In this document: positions 33,206-42,650 of the stretch, piece by piece
How the letters are laid out: each line of letters starts with the position of its first letter
How positions within the stretch are numbered: position 1 is the first letter of the stretch
Assembly: GCF_004764705.1 (NCBI RefSeq)
Contig: NZ_SHLX01000013.1
Span: 1 to 64,000 of the forward strand
Direction of reading: 5' to 3'
Length of the DNA: 64,000 bases
From: Paenibacillus cymbidii
Lineage (GTDB): Bacteria; Bacillota; Bacilli; Paenibacillales; NBRC-103111
Notes under the pieces: generated by a model
The model's database searches: none
Seen by the model: the letters and a program-made list of their open reading frames with translations, nothing else
What the model was told of the DNA's origin: nothing
Made by a program: the position numbers and the translations under genes

Positions 33206-34033
33206 TTATTTCTTTTCCATCGTCGACCAAGGGATCATCGGCATTTTCGGGCCTTCGCCAATTTCATAGCCTCCTGTTGCAAGAATTTCAGTACCGGTAA
33301 TAAAGCTGGCCCATTCGCTGGCAAGAAATAGCACCACCGTGGCTATTTCTTCCGGGAAGCCGCCACGGCCCAACCATTGCAGCGTTTCGGAGTAAGCCCG
33401 GAATGCTTCCGGGTCTTCCTGGCGGCTTGCCGTAAGCTCGAACATCTCCGTACGGATATGGCCGGGCTTGACTTCATTGACGCGTACGCCGTGTCTGGCT
33501 TCATCCACAGCAAGCGCTTTGGTCATGGTAGTAATGGCGCCCTTGGTTGCGCAATAGCCGGCAGATCCCTCATTTCCTGTTGTGCCGAGCACGCTGCCTA
33601 TGTTGACGATATTGCCTTTCGAGGTCCGCAAATAGGGCAAAGCATACTTGCAGCCTGCATAGTAGGCTGTCAAATTTGTCGCAAGCACAGCATTAAAATC
33701 ATCGATTGAAATCTCGTCCACCGGAAGCTGCTCCGGAAAATAACCCGCGCAGTTCACCAAGACATCAATTCGTCCATATTGAGCAACTGTAAAGTCGATC
33801 AACGCCTTCACATTCTCATGTTTGGAAACATCGCACGCAAAAAATATACAGCTGCCTGCCCCTCTTTCCGTCCAAGTCCTGGCCAGTTGTTCACCCAACT
33901 CCTTGCTTCGCGCCGCCGCAACAACATGAACGCCCGCATAACAAAAAGCTTCGGCGCACGCCTTGCCAATTCCCATGGAAGCCCCTGTAATGATGGCTAC
34001 TTTACCCTTCATTCCTGCTTCGATTGATCGCAA
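33206..34033 (-). CDS. SDR family oxidoreductase
   Basis: A 275-residue classical short-chain dehydrogenase: TGASMGIG near residue 16, NCAG near 95, Ser in NIGSVLG and catalytic YCATK near 165. The C-terminus is extended (EGPKMPMIPWSTMEKK). The start is unusual. A strong GGAGGAGG (34042-34049) lies inside the longer open frame and is 8 bases from an in-frame TTG at 34033, while the ATG at 34051 has no site upstream. I therefore favour TTG. It is one of three SDRs in the cluster; alcohol/ketone specificity is unknown. Confidence 0.85.
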   Translation of the reverse strand: MRSIEAGMKGKVAIITGASMGIGKACAEAFCYAGVHVVAAARSKELGEQLARTWTERGAGSCIFFACDVSKHENVKALIDFTVAQYGRIDVLVNCAGYFPEQLPVDEISIDDFNAVLATNLTAYYAGCKYALPYLRTSKGNIVNIGSVLGTTGNEGSAGYCATKGAITTMTKALAVDEARHGVRVNEVKPGHIRTEMFELTASRQEDPEAFRAYSETLQWLGRGGFPEEIATVVLFLASEWASFITGTEILATGGYEIGEGPKMPMIPWSTMEKK

Positions 34034-34066
34034 ACGAAGAACCTCCTCCATTAAACATTTTGCGCG

Positions 34067-35074
34067 TTACTCCTTCTTCAGCGCAGCAAAGGCGGCGGTT
34101 TGCAGCAGGTTCTCCGCCATGATTCGATATCCCTCGGCATCGGGATGAAGCTGATCTGGCAAATAATCGGCATATTGCGGACCAAGCATATCCAATCCGT
34201 CTACATAATGCAGGTGGCGATCGCCCGCGGAGATCAAAACGGCAACGGCTTCGCGAATTTCTTCTCTCATTCTGACCAGGGACAAGCCCGCGCTGCTGTC
34301 CGTGGTTTCCCTTGTGGGCGAATAAATCGGCGACAGCGCGAACAGCGGCGTATGCGGATGCTTTTCGCGAATGATGCAAATCATCCCGATCACGGCCGAA
34401 CGAAACGTGCGTATGCTTAAGCTGCCCCTGTTATACACATTAATTCCCATGCAAAGCGAGATGACGTCGGCGGGCAAATCGCGGATAAGTCTCGCCACCA
34501 TCGGCTCCAGATGGCATTGGCCGCCGAATCCCAGGTTGGTCAAATCCCAGCCCAGTCTTCTTGCGACAATAGCCGGCCAGGTCAGCGCCGGGCTGGCGGC
34601 CGCACTGCATTGCGATATGGAACTGCCATACGTGACCCACTTCGGCCTACGCTGCGGCATGGGAGACACGAATGACCCATTATCCGCTAACAAGGACTGC
34701 AGCGTAACGGGCACTTTTTGCGGCAGGTAAATTTCCAATTGCTTCGGACCGGCGGGAAGCGCGACCAACAAGCGCTCTTCCCCTGCAGGAAGTATAGCGC
34801 TGGTATATATATCCTGACCCAGGACAAAATCAAACTGCCTTTCCTGTTCGAATGCCTGCACCTTCAATCCAATTCGCGCGGAGTCGGTTTCGACGGAAAT
34901 TCTTACACCGGAAGGCAAGGACGCCCTCTGCATTAACACGGGATCATACAAGGTAAACTTGTCATAAGGCAAGCGCCACGGCTGAATGCCGCGCTCCGAA
35001 TGCTCCAATGAAACAGCGCCGCGAATCCAGCCGGATTCCATTTGAATCGTTTGCATCGGCAACTCCGTATTCAT
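34067..35074 (-). CDS. SGNH/GDSL-type esterase
   Basis: A 335-residue cytoplasmic two-domain hydrolase. An N-terminal beta-rich domain (about 1-140) precedes an SGNH hydrolase domain with nucleophile Ser in TYGSSISQ (near 149), oxyanion Gly and Asn in LGFGGQ and CMGINVYNR, and the Asp-His pair in LPDQLHPDAEGY (about 310-321). There is no signal peptide, so it acts on an imported substrate, for example removing acyl groups from a glycoside. Its ATG overlaps the malic enzyme stop by 4 bases (ATGA). Confidence 0.85.
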   Translation of the reverse strand: MNTELPMQTIQMESGWIRGAVSLEHSERGIQPWRLPYDKFTLYDPVLMQRASLPSGVRISVETDSARIGLKVQAFEQERQFDFVLGQDIYTSAILPAGEERLLVALPAGPKQLEIYLPQKVPVTLQSLLADNGSFVSPMPQRRPKWVTYGSSISQCSAAASPALTWPAIVARRLGWDLTNLGFGGQCHLEPMVARLIRDLPADVISLCMGINVYNRGSLSIRTFRSAVIGMICIIREKHPHTPLFALSPIYSPTRETTDSSAGLSLVRMREEIREAVAVLISAGDRHLHYVDGLDMLGPQYADYLPDQLHPDAEGYRIMAENLLQTAAFAALKKE

Positions 35075-36519
35075 TCGCTCGTCCTCCTGTCGGCTATATA
35101 CCGGTATTCATTGGGAATTTTCCTGGCCACCCCCGTTCTGATGGCTGCTTTAATCACAAGGTCGCGGATCGCTTTTACCACATGCTGGTTAAACACGCTG
35201 GGAACGATATAAAACTTGTTCCTTTCCTCGTCCGTTATCGATGAGGCAATCGCTTGTGCGGCGGCCAATTTCATTTCTTCATTGATTTCGGATGCCCGAC
35301 AATCGAGTGCACCGCGAAAAATACCGGGAAAACACAACACATTGTTTATTTGATTGGGGTAATCGGATCGTCCCGTGGCCATTACGCCAACAATGTCTTC
35401 GACCTCTTCCGGACGAATTTCCGGCGTCGGGTTGGCCATGGCAAAGACGATCGGATTGTCTGCCATGCCCCGTATATCCTGTCGGCTTACAATCCCCCCC
35501 GAGGAAAGGCCAATGAATACATCCGCTCCGCGCAGCACCTCCTGCAACGAACCGGATTCCAGCTGAGGATTCGTATGCTCGGCATACCATTGCCAGATGC
35601 GATTCTCATAGTGCTTATTCGCACACAATGCACCTTCCCGGTCTACGCCGATAATATGCTTGATCCCTGCAGACAGCAAAATTTTGCTGCAAGCGACTCC
35701 AGCCGCTCCGATTCCGCAAACGACGACTTTGATTTCGTCAATGGACTTGCCTACAATTTGGAGCGCGTTGATTAACGCTGCATACACAACCACAGCCGTT
35801 CCATGCTGATCGTCATGAAAGACCGGAATATTCAGTTCTTCCTTGAGCCTTTGTTCAATCTCGAAACATCTCGGCGAGGATATATCCTCGAGGTTAATCC
35901 CTCCGAAGCCGGGAGCGATCGACTTGATCACGGTTATGATCTGTTCCGTATCGAGCGTATCCAGGCAGATCGGGACGGAATCCACATCGGCCAGTTGTTT
36001 GAAGAGCATGGACTTCCCTTCCATCACCGGCATGGCCGCATAAGGCCCAATGTTGCCAAGGCCCAACACGGCGCTGCCATCCGAGATCACAGCGACGGTA
36101 TTTCGCTTGATGGTCAGCGAGTACGCTTTGTTGGGCGCTTCGTGTATAGCCATACAAACGCGGGCAACATCCGGCGTATACACCCGGGACAGGTCGTCCC
36201 GGTTTTGAATCGGCGTTTTGAGCTTGGTTTCTATTTTCCCGCCCAGGTGCAAAAGAAAGGTGCGATCCGATATATTGACAAGGGTTACCCCTTCGAGTTG
36301 GTTAATGGCGGTCGTAATGTTATGAATATCGCCGCTGTCCGATAGTTGTATGGTAATGTCGCGAACATTCAGATTGCGGCTGGTCTGGATCACATCCATC
36401 GCCACGATGTCACCCCCCGCTTCAAAGATCACGGCAGCGACACGGCCAAATTTAATCGCATTCGTATCGAATTCCAGTCTCAGAATGATGCTTTTACCGC
36501 CAAGCATGTTATTTTCCAT
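35071..36519 (-). CDS. NAD(P)-dependent malic enzyme with N-terminal ACT domain
   Basis: A 482-residue enzyme decarboxylating malate to pyruvate. Residues 1-90 form an ACT-like regulatory domain (LRLEFDTNAIKFGRVAAVI). The malic-enzyme part has the catalytic Tyr in RVYTPDVARVC (about 113), Lys in YSLTIKRNTVAVISDGSAVLG, metal ligands in GGINLEDISSP and FHDDQHGTA, and the Rossmann motif GIGAAGVACSKIL. AGGGAGA precedes the ATG. In this cluster it may turn C4 acids from the pathway into pyruvate for the dehydrogenase complex. Confidence 0.92.
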   Translation of the reverse strand: MENNMLGGKSIILRLEFDTNAIKFGRVAAVIFEAGGDIVAMDVIQTSRNLNVRDITIQLSDSGDIHNITTAINQLEGVTLVNISDRTFLLHLGGKIETKLKTPIQNRDDLSRVYTPDVARVCMAIHEAPNKAYSLTIKRNTVAVISDGSAVLGLGNIGPYAAMPVMEGKSMLFKQLADVDSVPICLDTLDTEQIITVIKSIAPGFGGINLEDISSPRCFEIEQRLKEELNIPVFHDDQHGTAVVVYAALINALQIVGKSIDEIKVVVCGIGAAGVACSKILLSAGIKHIIGVDREGALCANKHYENRIWQWYAEHTNPQLESGSLQEVLRGADVFIGLSSGGIVSRQDIRGMADNPIVFAMANPTPEIRPEEVEDIVGVMATGRSDYPNQINNVLCFPGIFRGALDCRASEINEEMKLAAAQAIASSITDEERNKFYIVPSVFNQHVVKAIRDLVIKAAIRTGVARKIPNEYRYIADRRTSE

Positions 36520-36590
36520 GTTATCTCCCTATAATTAAGGAAGGAAGGCTGCTTCCAAGTCAGAGCCTTCCCTGCCATTTCATTGACGAT

Positions 36591-36902
36591 TCAAATTTCC
36601 AAGTATACGAGCGGCGCGTGCTGCTGCCCGCCGAAGAGATCGTTGTCCAGCACGCCGCCGGAAACCGTCGAGCGGGGGAACGAAACTTTTAACGCATAGC
36701 AGTTGTCGCATTCGTACATTTCAATTTTCTCTTCCGCAACATGGTACACCTGCGAAAAGTAGCTCTTGGTAAGCTTTCCCGAACGCAACGCTTGCCGATA
36801 GAAAGCTTCGTTCTCAAACAAGATGTCAATCGTCAACATAAAGGGACCGGCATTTTTGGAGCGGATCAATTTGGCCAAATCGCATAAATACATCGAATCC
36901 AC
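36591..36902 (-). CDS. DUF4387 domain protein
   Basis: A 103-residue protein matching the small DUF4387 family (LCDLAKLIRSKNAGPFMLTIDILF, and a C-terminal GVLDNDLFGGQQHAPL). The family is usually found beside or fused to AtuA/DUF1446 proteins, and here it lies 13 bases downstream of the AtuA-like gene, so the two are probably subunits of one enzyme. The biochemical role is not established; links to acyl-CoA-type carboxylic acid metabolism are inferred from context. GAGGTG precedes the ATG. Confidence 0.85.
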   Translation of the reverse strand: MDSMYLCDLAKLIRSKNAGPFMLTIDILFENEAFYRQALRSGKLTKSYFSQVYHVAEEKIEMYECDNCYALKVSFPRSTVSGGVLDNDLFGGQQHAPLVYLEI

Positions 36903-36915
36903 CTCATTTCTTCAT

Positions 36916-38288
36916 TCATGATTGGATTTGGACATAGTGGATTCGAAACAACTCATTCGGATGCTCCACTTCAACAATGTGATTAATCGCAAACTCGTAG
37001 GTTGCCCCCATATCCGCGGAAGGCGGAGAGAACGGGTAGGCCGTATTGCTTATAAAACCGGTGTATTCCTTCACCGGATGATGCAATATGGTGTGCGATG
37101 CGATCGCCATAACAGCCGTTGACAATTCGGGCGTTTCGGCAATCACTTCGAAGAACAATCCGACTTCGTGGCCGATTTGGCCTTTATTCGGTTCGAGGTC
37201 GCCAAGCACGCCGGATTCCCCGTACACTCTATAGTTCAACAAATATTGGTCTTCGGAGAGGCCGACGCTTTCCTTCACTTTTCTGCGAATGGATGCCGCC
37301 GCCGCTGCAATATAGTCAGGAAGCTGCTTTAGTATAATCGGATCCCGAATCCCGGCGATCGATATTTTTTTGTAGCCTACCCGCCTTACGCCTTCCAATT
37401 TAATCGTATACGTATCGGAGTGGACATATTTGCTGCCGCTTACTTTAACGCCGCGTTCGCCATGCGGCTCATAAACGGCATCCGACGCGTCAAGCATGCC
37501 GGAAGGCTCGTAGAGATGAAACGGATCGGTATTTTGTACAGCATGTGGGAAACGACGCTTAATGGCGTACATCTCATCGCAGGATTGGGCGGTTCCACAA
37601 TGAAGTGATCCGGGTACACCCAGGCAAAATGACAATCCGGATGCTGTCTGCGCTCGACGCTCGCAGCTCCGCATTCCAAAATTTTGGCTGCATGCCAGGT
37701 GGAGCCGGTATCCATCCCCTTCAGAATCGGCACTGCGGCGTATATGGACGTATCGCTGGATCTTCCCGCGATCACGACTTGCGCGCCGTTCTGCAACGCT
37801 TCGATGAATGGGTGAGGCCCCATAACGCCAACAATTTTGGTTAAATTCCGGATGCGCTCTTCCGACATTTCCGGCGCATTCTGCAACGGCCTCATCTTGT
37901 TGCCGCGAAAAAATTCGAGCACCTTCTCCTGGGATACTTCGGAGTAGATGTACGACAGCTTGAAGCTCAAGTTCTCCTCTGCAGCGATCTCCTTAACGAT
38001 TTCAACCGTCCAGTCCACATGCGGATCGCCGCCGGCATTGCCCACGCTGCCGATGAGCAAAGGAACGTTGTGGGTGATTGCGCCTTTCAGCATAATCGTC
38101 AAATCCCGTTTGACCGCTTGCCTGGATGTATACGAAACGCCCGCTCCCAGGAAGTGGGGACCCGCATCGGTCGAACCGGCGTCGCAGCCGATCACATCAG
38201 GCTTCAGCGATAACGAATAATGGAATGTCTCTTCCTTGAATCCGGTACCCAGGATACCGGTTGCCGATAATATTTTAATAGGTTCCAT
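36916..38288 (-). pseudogene. AtuA-like (DUF1446) acid-utilisation protein, frameshifted
   Basis: The gene would encode about 457 residues of the AtuA/DUF1446 family. The N-terminal part (38288 down to about 37545) has VIGCDAGSTDAGPHFLG, GSVGNAGGDPHVDW and VVIAGRSSDTSIYAA. The C-terminal part (about 37545-36916, another frame) has NTDPFHLYEPSGML, EGVRRVGYKKISIAGIRDP and HTILHHPVKEYTGFISNTAYPF. The frames join at a CTGTACAAAAT stretch, where one base seems missing (expected ..LY-QNTDP..). GGAGGG precedes the ATG. It may be a true inactivating mutation, an assembly error, or programmed slippage at the A-run. Confidence 0.85.
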
Positions 38289-38345
38289 ATTCCCTCCAAG
38301 TTTCCCGAAGCTTACTGCCACTTCATATAATGGATGACACCACCA

Positions 38346-38720
38346 TCAATCGGGCAAATCGACTTGCAAATTACCGTCGGCATCCACCGTTACTTCATAA
38401 GTTTTGACTTTCCAATCCTGGCGGAACAAGCACTGCCCGGTGCGGATATCGAATTCAATTCCATGCCAGGGGCAGGCAACCAGATTTTTCTCCGCTGCCA
38501 CATATTCTCTTAATTTGCGGTCTGCCGTGACCTCTCCTTCAATTTGATCGAACACGCCGGCCCCCTCGCACAGCGACATCCCTTGGTGGGGACAGAGGTT
38601 TTTCAACGCATAATAACCTTCGTCTACTTTAAATACGCCAAACGAGTGGCGTCCGACGGTAAACACCTTATGCTTGCCGACGGTAATTTCCGATGAATGA
38701 CAGATCGCTTGTTTGCTCAT
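38346..38720 (-). CDS. Rieske [2Fe-2S] ferredoxin-type protein
   Basis: A 124-residue single-domain Rieske protein with both cluster motifs, CPHQG (about 43-47) and CPWHG (about 84-88), so a [2Fe-2S] centre bound by two Cys and two His. There is no membrane anchor. It would pass electrons to an oxygenase or reductase, although no Rieske oxygenase alpha subunit is present in the cluster, which leaves its partner open. The ATG overlaps the upstream amidohydrolase stop (ATGA), and GGAGGCGAC lies upstream. Confidence 0.92.
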   Translation of the reverse strand: MSKQAICHSSEITVGKHKVFTVGRHSFGVFKVDEGYYALKNLCPHQGMSLCEGAGVFDQIEGEVTADRKLREYVAAEKNLVACPWHGIEFDIRTGQCLFRQDWKVKTYEVTVDADGNLQVDLPD

Positions 38721-39844
38721 CGTTTCGTTGTCGCCTCCGTCTCGATCCCGGCCGGATGATATTTGAACCGCATCACCTTGCGTGCGTTCTCGCCCAGTAT
38801 GTTGATCTTGTCCTGCTCCGACAGGAAGGTCAGACGTTCGATGCAGGACGGATGATCCCAATCGTAATGCGGATAATCGGAGGCATACATCAAGGTGTTG
38901 GGCGCATCGATCATCTCGAATACCATCTTTAAATGGTTGATGTTGCTTGGCAATTCCAGCGGCTGGGTGCCGTAATAGAAATCCTTCACATATTCGCTCG
39001 GCAGCTTCTTGAGCCACGGCGTTTCCGAACGGCGGCGCATGTATTCATTGTCCAACCGGTACATCATTTGCGGAATATAGAAGATGCCGGATTCCTGCAG
39101 AATAAAGTCCAGCTTCGGATAACGCTCCTTCACGCCCTGCATGACCAGACTGGTCAACTGAATCATATTGCTGATGGCAAAATCCAGGCCGTGCGCCTCC
39201 GACCACTTGCCAAAACCGTGCGCATACGTATTGGCATCCGGTCCGGAAAAAGCGCTGTGCAGGATGCAGGGAAGCTTGAATTTTTCCGCCGCATCGTAAA
39301 TGGGGTCATAGAAGCGATCGCCCAGCGGCGGCATCGGTCCCTGGGTCACGAACAGGATCGCGCAAAATCCAGGTTCCGCGCCGTATCTTTCCACCAATTT
39401 GGCCGCTTCAACCGGGTCTTGCGATGGAACGGGCAGGCAGCAGTAAATGCCTTTCTCCGGATCGACGATATCGTCAAGCATATACTGGACGTGTGCCTCG
39501 GCCAATACATTGGCGCGATCCTTGTCATTAATGTTGGCCAATTGCAATAACTGGCTGGGCACCATAATAATCGTTTCAAAATCCAGCATTTCCATCGTCT
39601 CCAGGATGCTTTCCCGCGACGATTCGATCCCTTGGGTTCGCTGCAGCAGCTCCTTATGCTTGCCTACCCGGACACGGCCTCCCATCATCGCATCATGTGT
39701 AATTCCCCCGCCGACCTGTCTGTAATACTTGCCGCTCCAGTCGCGAATCCGGCTTTTCCAAGGTTCTTCCATATACTTGTGAAGCGGTCTCGGGTCATCC
39801 TGGTAGTGCGCATCGACATCGACAATTCTGTACTTTGACGCCAT
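38717..39844 (-). CDS. Amidohydrolase-2 family metal-dependent hydrolase/decarboxylase
   Basis: A 375-residue TIM-barrel protein of the Amidohydro_2 group, which includes ACMSD- and LigW-type decarboxylases and lactone hydrolases. Candidate metal and catalytic residues are DVDAH (7-11), His in CILHSAFSGPD (about 196) and Asp in YASDYPHYDWDHPS (about 320). The N-terminal HxH is reduced to one His, as in several decarboxylases. AAGGAGGAAG precedes the ATG. Coupled translation with the Rieske gene suggests the two act together, perhaps on an aromatic or cyclic acid. Confidence 0.88.
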   Translation of the reverse strand: MASKYRIVDVDAHYQDDPRPLHKYMEEPWKSRIRDWSGKYYRQVGGGITHDAMMGGRVRVGKHKELLQRTQGIESSRESILETMEMLDFETIIMVPSQLLQLANINDKDRANVLAEAHVQYMLDDIVDPEKGIYCCLPVPSQDPVEAAKLVERYGAEPGFCAILFVTQGPMPPLGDRFYDPIYDAAEKFKLPCILHSAFSGPDANTYAHGFGKWSEAHGLDFAISNMIQLTSLVMQGVKERYPKLDFILQESGIFYIPQMMYRLDNEYMRRRSETPWLKKLPSEYVKDFYYGTQPLELPSNINHLKMVFEMIDAPNTLMYASDYPHYDWDHPSCIERLTFLSEQDKINILGENARKVMRFKYHPAGIETEATTKR

Positions 39845-39937
39845 TGTACTTCCTCCTTGTATGGATCTTTATCATTTACGCAATATCAGCATCGTTACAG
39901 ATGCAACACGGCTGTTATTGCAATAAATAGCAGATGA

Positions 39938-41371
39938 TTATATGCCGTAAAATTCGGAGCCGGTTCGCTTGAACGCCGGATTGTTGTACACATAATCCAT
40001 AGCGATCAGACGGGTCCAATAGTTCTGCGCGTGATCCCTTGCAAATTTGCGAACATATACACCGGAGTGGACGATAGCCGGATTTTCGCTTTGAATTCTG
40101 GTTTTGCATGCCGCTGACGCTTTGCCTTCCCCGTAGCCGTTGTAACAGAGCGCATAGTCGTTCTGATGCTCCATACAATCGACGGTATAAATATATTCGC
40201 CGGTAACTTCAAGCACCATTCCGATGTGGCGTGTTCCCACAGCGACCAGATCGCCCGGTTGAATTCCGCCCGCTAAGGCTTGATCCGCATCGTTCCAGGT
40301 GGGATGATAGGAAAGCGGCTTGCCGGTTTCGCCGGTCAGTTCAAAGCTGTTCCTGTCGCTCGTATCGCGTCCGCCGATGCCGTTGCCGAGAAAGGATGCG
40401 TTTATTTTGACAATCGGATAGCGATTATCGCTTTTGTTAAAATCGTAGTTAATATGACGATAGTAAGCAATCATGCTGTCCATATCCCGGCACAGATCGA
40501 ATCCCCCGTTGTTTATGGCCCAGTAGACAAATGCACTGCAATTCGTTCCATGAAGCTTGGCCGGATTCTCCACCTTATTCTCCGTATTCTGGTACAACGT
40601 ATCATCCAGACAGCCCCAACCCGTCGTCTCGCTGTCAATGTTCAGACCGTCTTGATACTTCAACCGGTACAGCGGAGTGCCGGGTACCGCTATCGCACCG
40701 TCATGATAAATGCCCCCGTTGCCGGACACATAATTCACGTCAAAGGGAAAGTCCACAGCCAAATATTTCGCCGCAGCCACAACTCCCGCACGCGTGCCGA
40801 ATCCCGCCGCACGCACGCACGTCTTTAATTCATTCTGCAGCGCTGTCCTGCCCTCTTCCGTGAGCAGGTTATCGCAGGAAATCGATTGAGGCGCATTGCC
40901 CCCCGAATCCGAATCCTGCAATACCTCTTCCATGGAAGTATACGTTCTTAGAAAGGTGCGCGGTGCCGCATCTACCGTCGTCCAATGATTTCGCCAAGGC
41001 CGATCCGGACCTATATAGGCAAATGTCCGGTCGCCCAACTCGCTGGAGCGCGACTCCGCTGAAGATATTCGCAGCGCGATCTCTTCCGCTTGCTCGAACG
41101 ACAGCGTTTGTGTCACCGTGACCGATTCCGTACGGGAAGGGTGAAGCTGCCTGGCTCCCGCCAGCGAGGGCTTGAATCTTCTCCACTTCCCTGGCTGTCT
41201 TCGGGAGTCGTTAATAAACAGCGGATATTCCGGGTCGGAGGCATCATCCCCGGTTCCGTATACCCCGTATTGAAACGCCACATTCCAACGCTCCTCCGCT
41301 TCGCGCGGACTTCCGTCAAATGAGGCTGCATGGGATTCCGCCTGACCGATCTTTCGTTTTGTGCCGCTCAT
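39938..41371 (-). CDS. Cysteine-peptidase-like (NlpC/P60-type fold) protein of unknown role
   Basis: A 477-residue protein. The C-terminal part shows a possible Cys/His hydrolase core: C278 in GTNCSAFVYWA and H382 in GDLVAVGTRHIGMVLEV, as in NlpC/P60 or CHAP-like amidases. A middle segment has GFGTRAGVVAAAKYLAVDFPF (split at about 191-211). There is no signal peptide or membrane segment, which is odd for a wall hydrolase. GAGGAGGG precedes the ATG at 41371; longer in-frame extensions upstream overlap RidA and are not coding. Its place inside a catabolic operon is unexplained. It might hydrolyse an amide or peptide-like bond of the substrate. Confidence 0.7.
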   Translation of the reverse strand: MSGTKRKIGQAESHAASFDGSPREAEERWNVAFQYGVYGTGDDASDPEYPLFINDSRRQPGKWRRFKPSLAGARQLHPSRTESVTVTQTLSFEQAEEIALRISSAESRSSELGDRTFAYIGPDRPWRNHWTTVDAAPRTFLRTYTSMEEVLQDSDSGGNAPQSISCDNLLTEEGRTALQNELKTCVRAAGFGTRAGVVAAAKYLAVDFPFDVNYVSGNGGIYHDGAIAVPGTPLYRLKYQDGLNIDSETTGWGCLDDTLYQNTENKVENPAKLHGTNCSAFVYWAINNGGFDLCRDMDSMIAYYRHINYDFNKSDNRYPIVKINASFLGNGIGGRDTSDRNSFELTGETGKPLSYHPTWNDADQALAGGIQPGDLVAVGTRHIGMVLEVTGEYIYTVDCMEHQNDYALCYNGYGEGKASAACKTRIQSENPAIVHSGVYVRKFARDHAQNYWTRLIAMDYVYNNPAFKRTGSEFYGI

Positions 41372-41415
41372 CGCCGTTTTACCCTCCTCATCAGTTGCTG
41401 CCCGGCTGCCTCTTT

Positions 41416-41802
41416 CTATTCGTTCACCAAGGCATGCGCCTCGATCTCGACCAGCAGCTCCGGAAGAATCAACGACCTCACTTCTACCATGGAAGATACG
41501 GGGTCGACCTCGCGGAAATATTCGCCATGCGCTCGGGCCACTTCTTCGAACCGGGTTATATCCGTTACGTAAATTCGTGTCCGGAATACATCGGACAGGC
41601 TGGCCCCCAGCGGTTCCAATGCTTCCTGGATGATCTGGCAAATGCGTTTCGTTTGCGCGTAGGCATCGTGAACGCCAACCACCGCTCCGTCTTTCATCGC
41701 CGTCGTGCCGGATACTTCAACGAGCGCACCGATCCGTATGGCCCGGCAATATCCCATCGCGGATTCCCAAGGCGCGCCTGAATACACTCGCTTGCGTTCC
41801 AT
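41416..41802 (-). CDS. RidA family protein
   Basis: A 128-residue YjgF/YER057c/UK114 protein; relatives hydrolyse reactive enamines/imines or act in degradation pathways. Landmarks are VEVSGTTAM, QTKRICQIIQEALEPLGASLSDVFRTRIYV and the C-terminal VEIEAHAL. The conserved imine-binding Arg is present in RTRIYV. GAGGAGG lies 13 bases before the ATG at 41802 and 7 before an in-frame TTG at 41808; either may be used. Confidence 0.88.
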   Translation of the reverse strand: MERKRVYSGAPWESAMGYCRAIRIGALVEVSGTTAMKDGAVVGVHDAYAQTKRICQIIQEALEPLGASLSDVFRTRIYVTDITRFEEVARAHGEYFREVDPVSSMVEVRSLILPELLVEIEAHALVNE

Positions 41803-41849
41803 CGCCAACTGCTTTCCTCCTCTGCGGTAATGTCCTTGCCCATCCGCTG

Positions 41850-42650
41850 CTACTGCGCCAGGAAGCCGCCGTCTACGGCCAGCAGATGCCCGGTCACCAT
41901 CGAAGCGGCATCGGAAGCCAGAAAGACGGTCGCTCCGATGATCTCATGCGGCAGTCCGTACCGGCGCAGCGGAACGCGTCCGATCGTCTTCTTCTGCAGT
42001 TCTTCCGCCGTAGGCACTCTTGTTGCGCCTTTATAGAATTGGTCCCGATTGTCTGCGACCTTGCCCATCGGCGTTTCAAACCACGAGGGCATCAACCCGT
42101 TGACGGCAACATGGCAGTCCGCCCATTCCACCGCCAACGTTCGGGTAATCTGAACCACGGCTCCCTTGCTCATCGAATAGGCGACCGATTCGGGAAGACC
42201 CACCGTCGCAAAGATGGAAGCGACATTGATGATCCGTCCGCCGCCTTGCCTGATCATGACACTGCCTACGGATTGGCAGGCGTAGAACAACCCGTTCAGA
42301 TTGATGTTCAGGATCCGCTCGAACAACTCCTCGGGGAAGTCTTCGCTGGGATGGCGCTGCGTAATGCCGGCCGCGTTGACGAGAATGTCGATTCGTCCAT
42401 AATCGGCGACAACCGCATCCGTCATCGCTTGCACAGCAGACGCGTCCGTGATGTCCGTCAGAAACGTCCTTGCTTTGCGGCCGATCCGTTCGATCTCCCG
42501 CTTGACCGCAGCCAAGCGTTCCGCATTCACGTCCGCCACGGCCACGTCCGCCCCGGCATTGGCCAATCCGATCGCTTGCTGCCGGCCCAGCCCGCCTGCG
42601 CCGCCAACAACGATCGCCGTTTTCCCGCTCAAATCAAATGGGTTGTTCAT
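41850..42650 (-). CDS. SDR family oxidoreductase
   Basis: A 266-residue classical SDR: GGAGGLGRQ glycine motif (16-24), VADVN acidic residue favouring NAD, NAAG near 93, Ser in NVASIFA and catalytic YSMSK near 160. The segment WFETPMGKVADNRDQFYKG resembles gluconate 5-dehydrogenase-like SDRs, so a sugar acid or polyol substrate is plausible. The ATG overlaps the stop of the next SDR upstream by 4 bases, so the two are coupled and may form a heteromer. Confidence 0.88.
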   Translation of the reverse strand: MNNPFDLSGKTAIVVGGAGGLGRQQAIGLANAGADVAVADVNAERLAAVKREIERIGRKARTFLTDITDASAVQAMTDAVVADYGRIDILVNAAGITQRHPSEDFPEELFERILNINLNGLFYACQSVGSVMIRQGGGRIINVASIFATVGLPESVAYSMSKGAVVQITRTLAVEWADCHVAVNGLMPSWFETPMGKVADNRDQFYKGATRVPTAEELQKKTIGRVPLRRYGLPHEIIGATVFLASDAASMVTGHLLAVDGGFLAQ

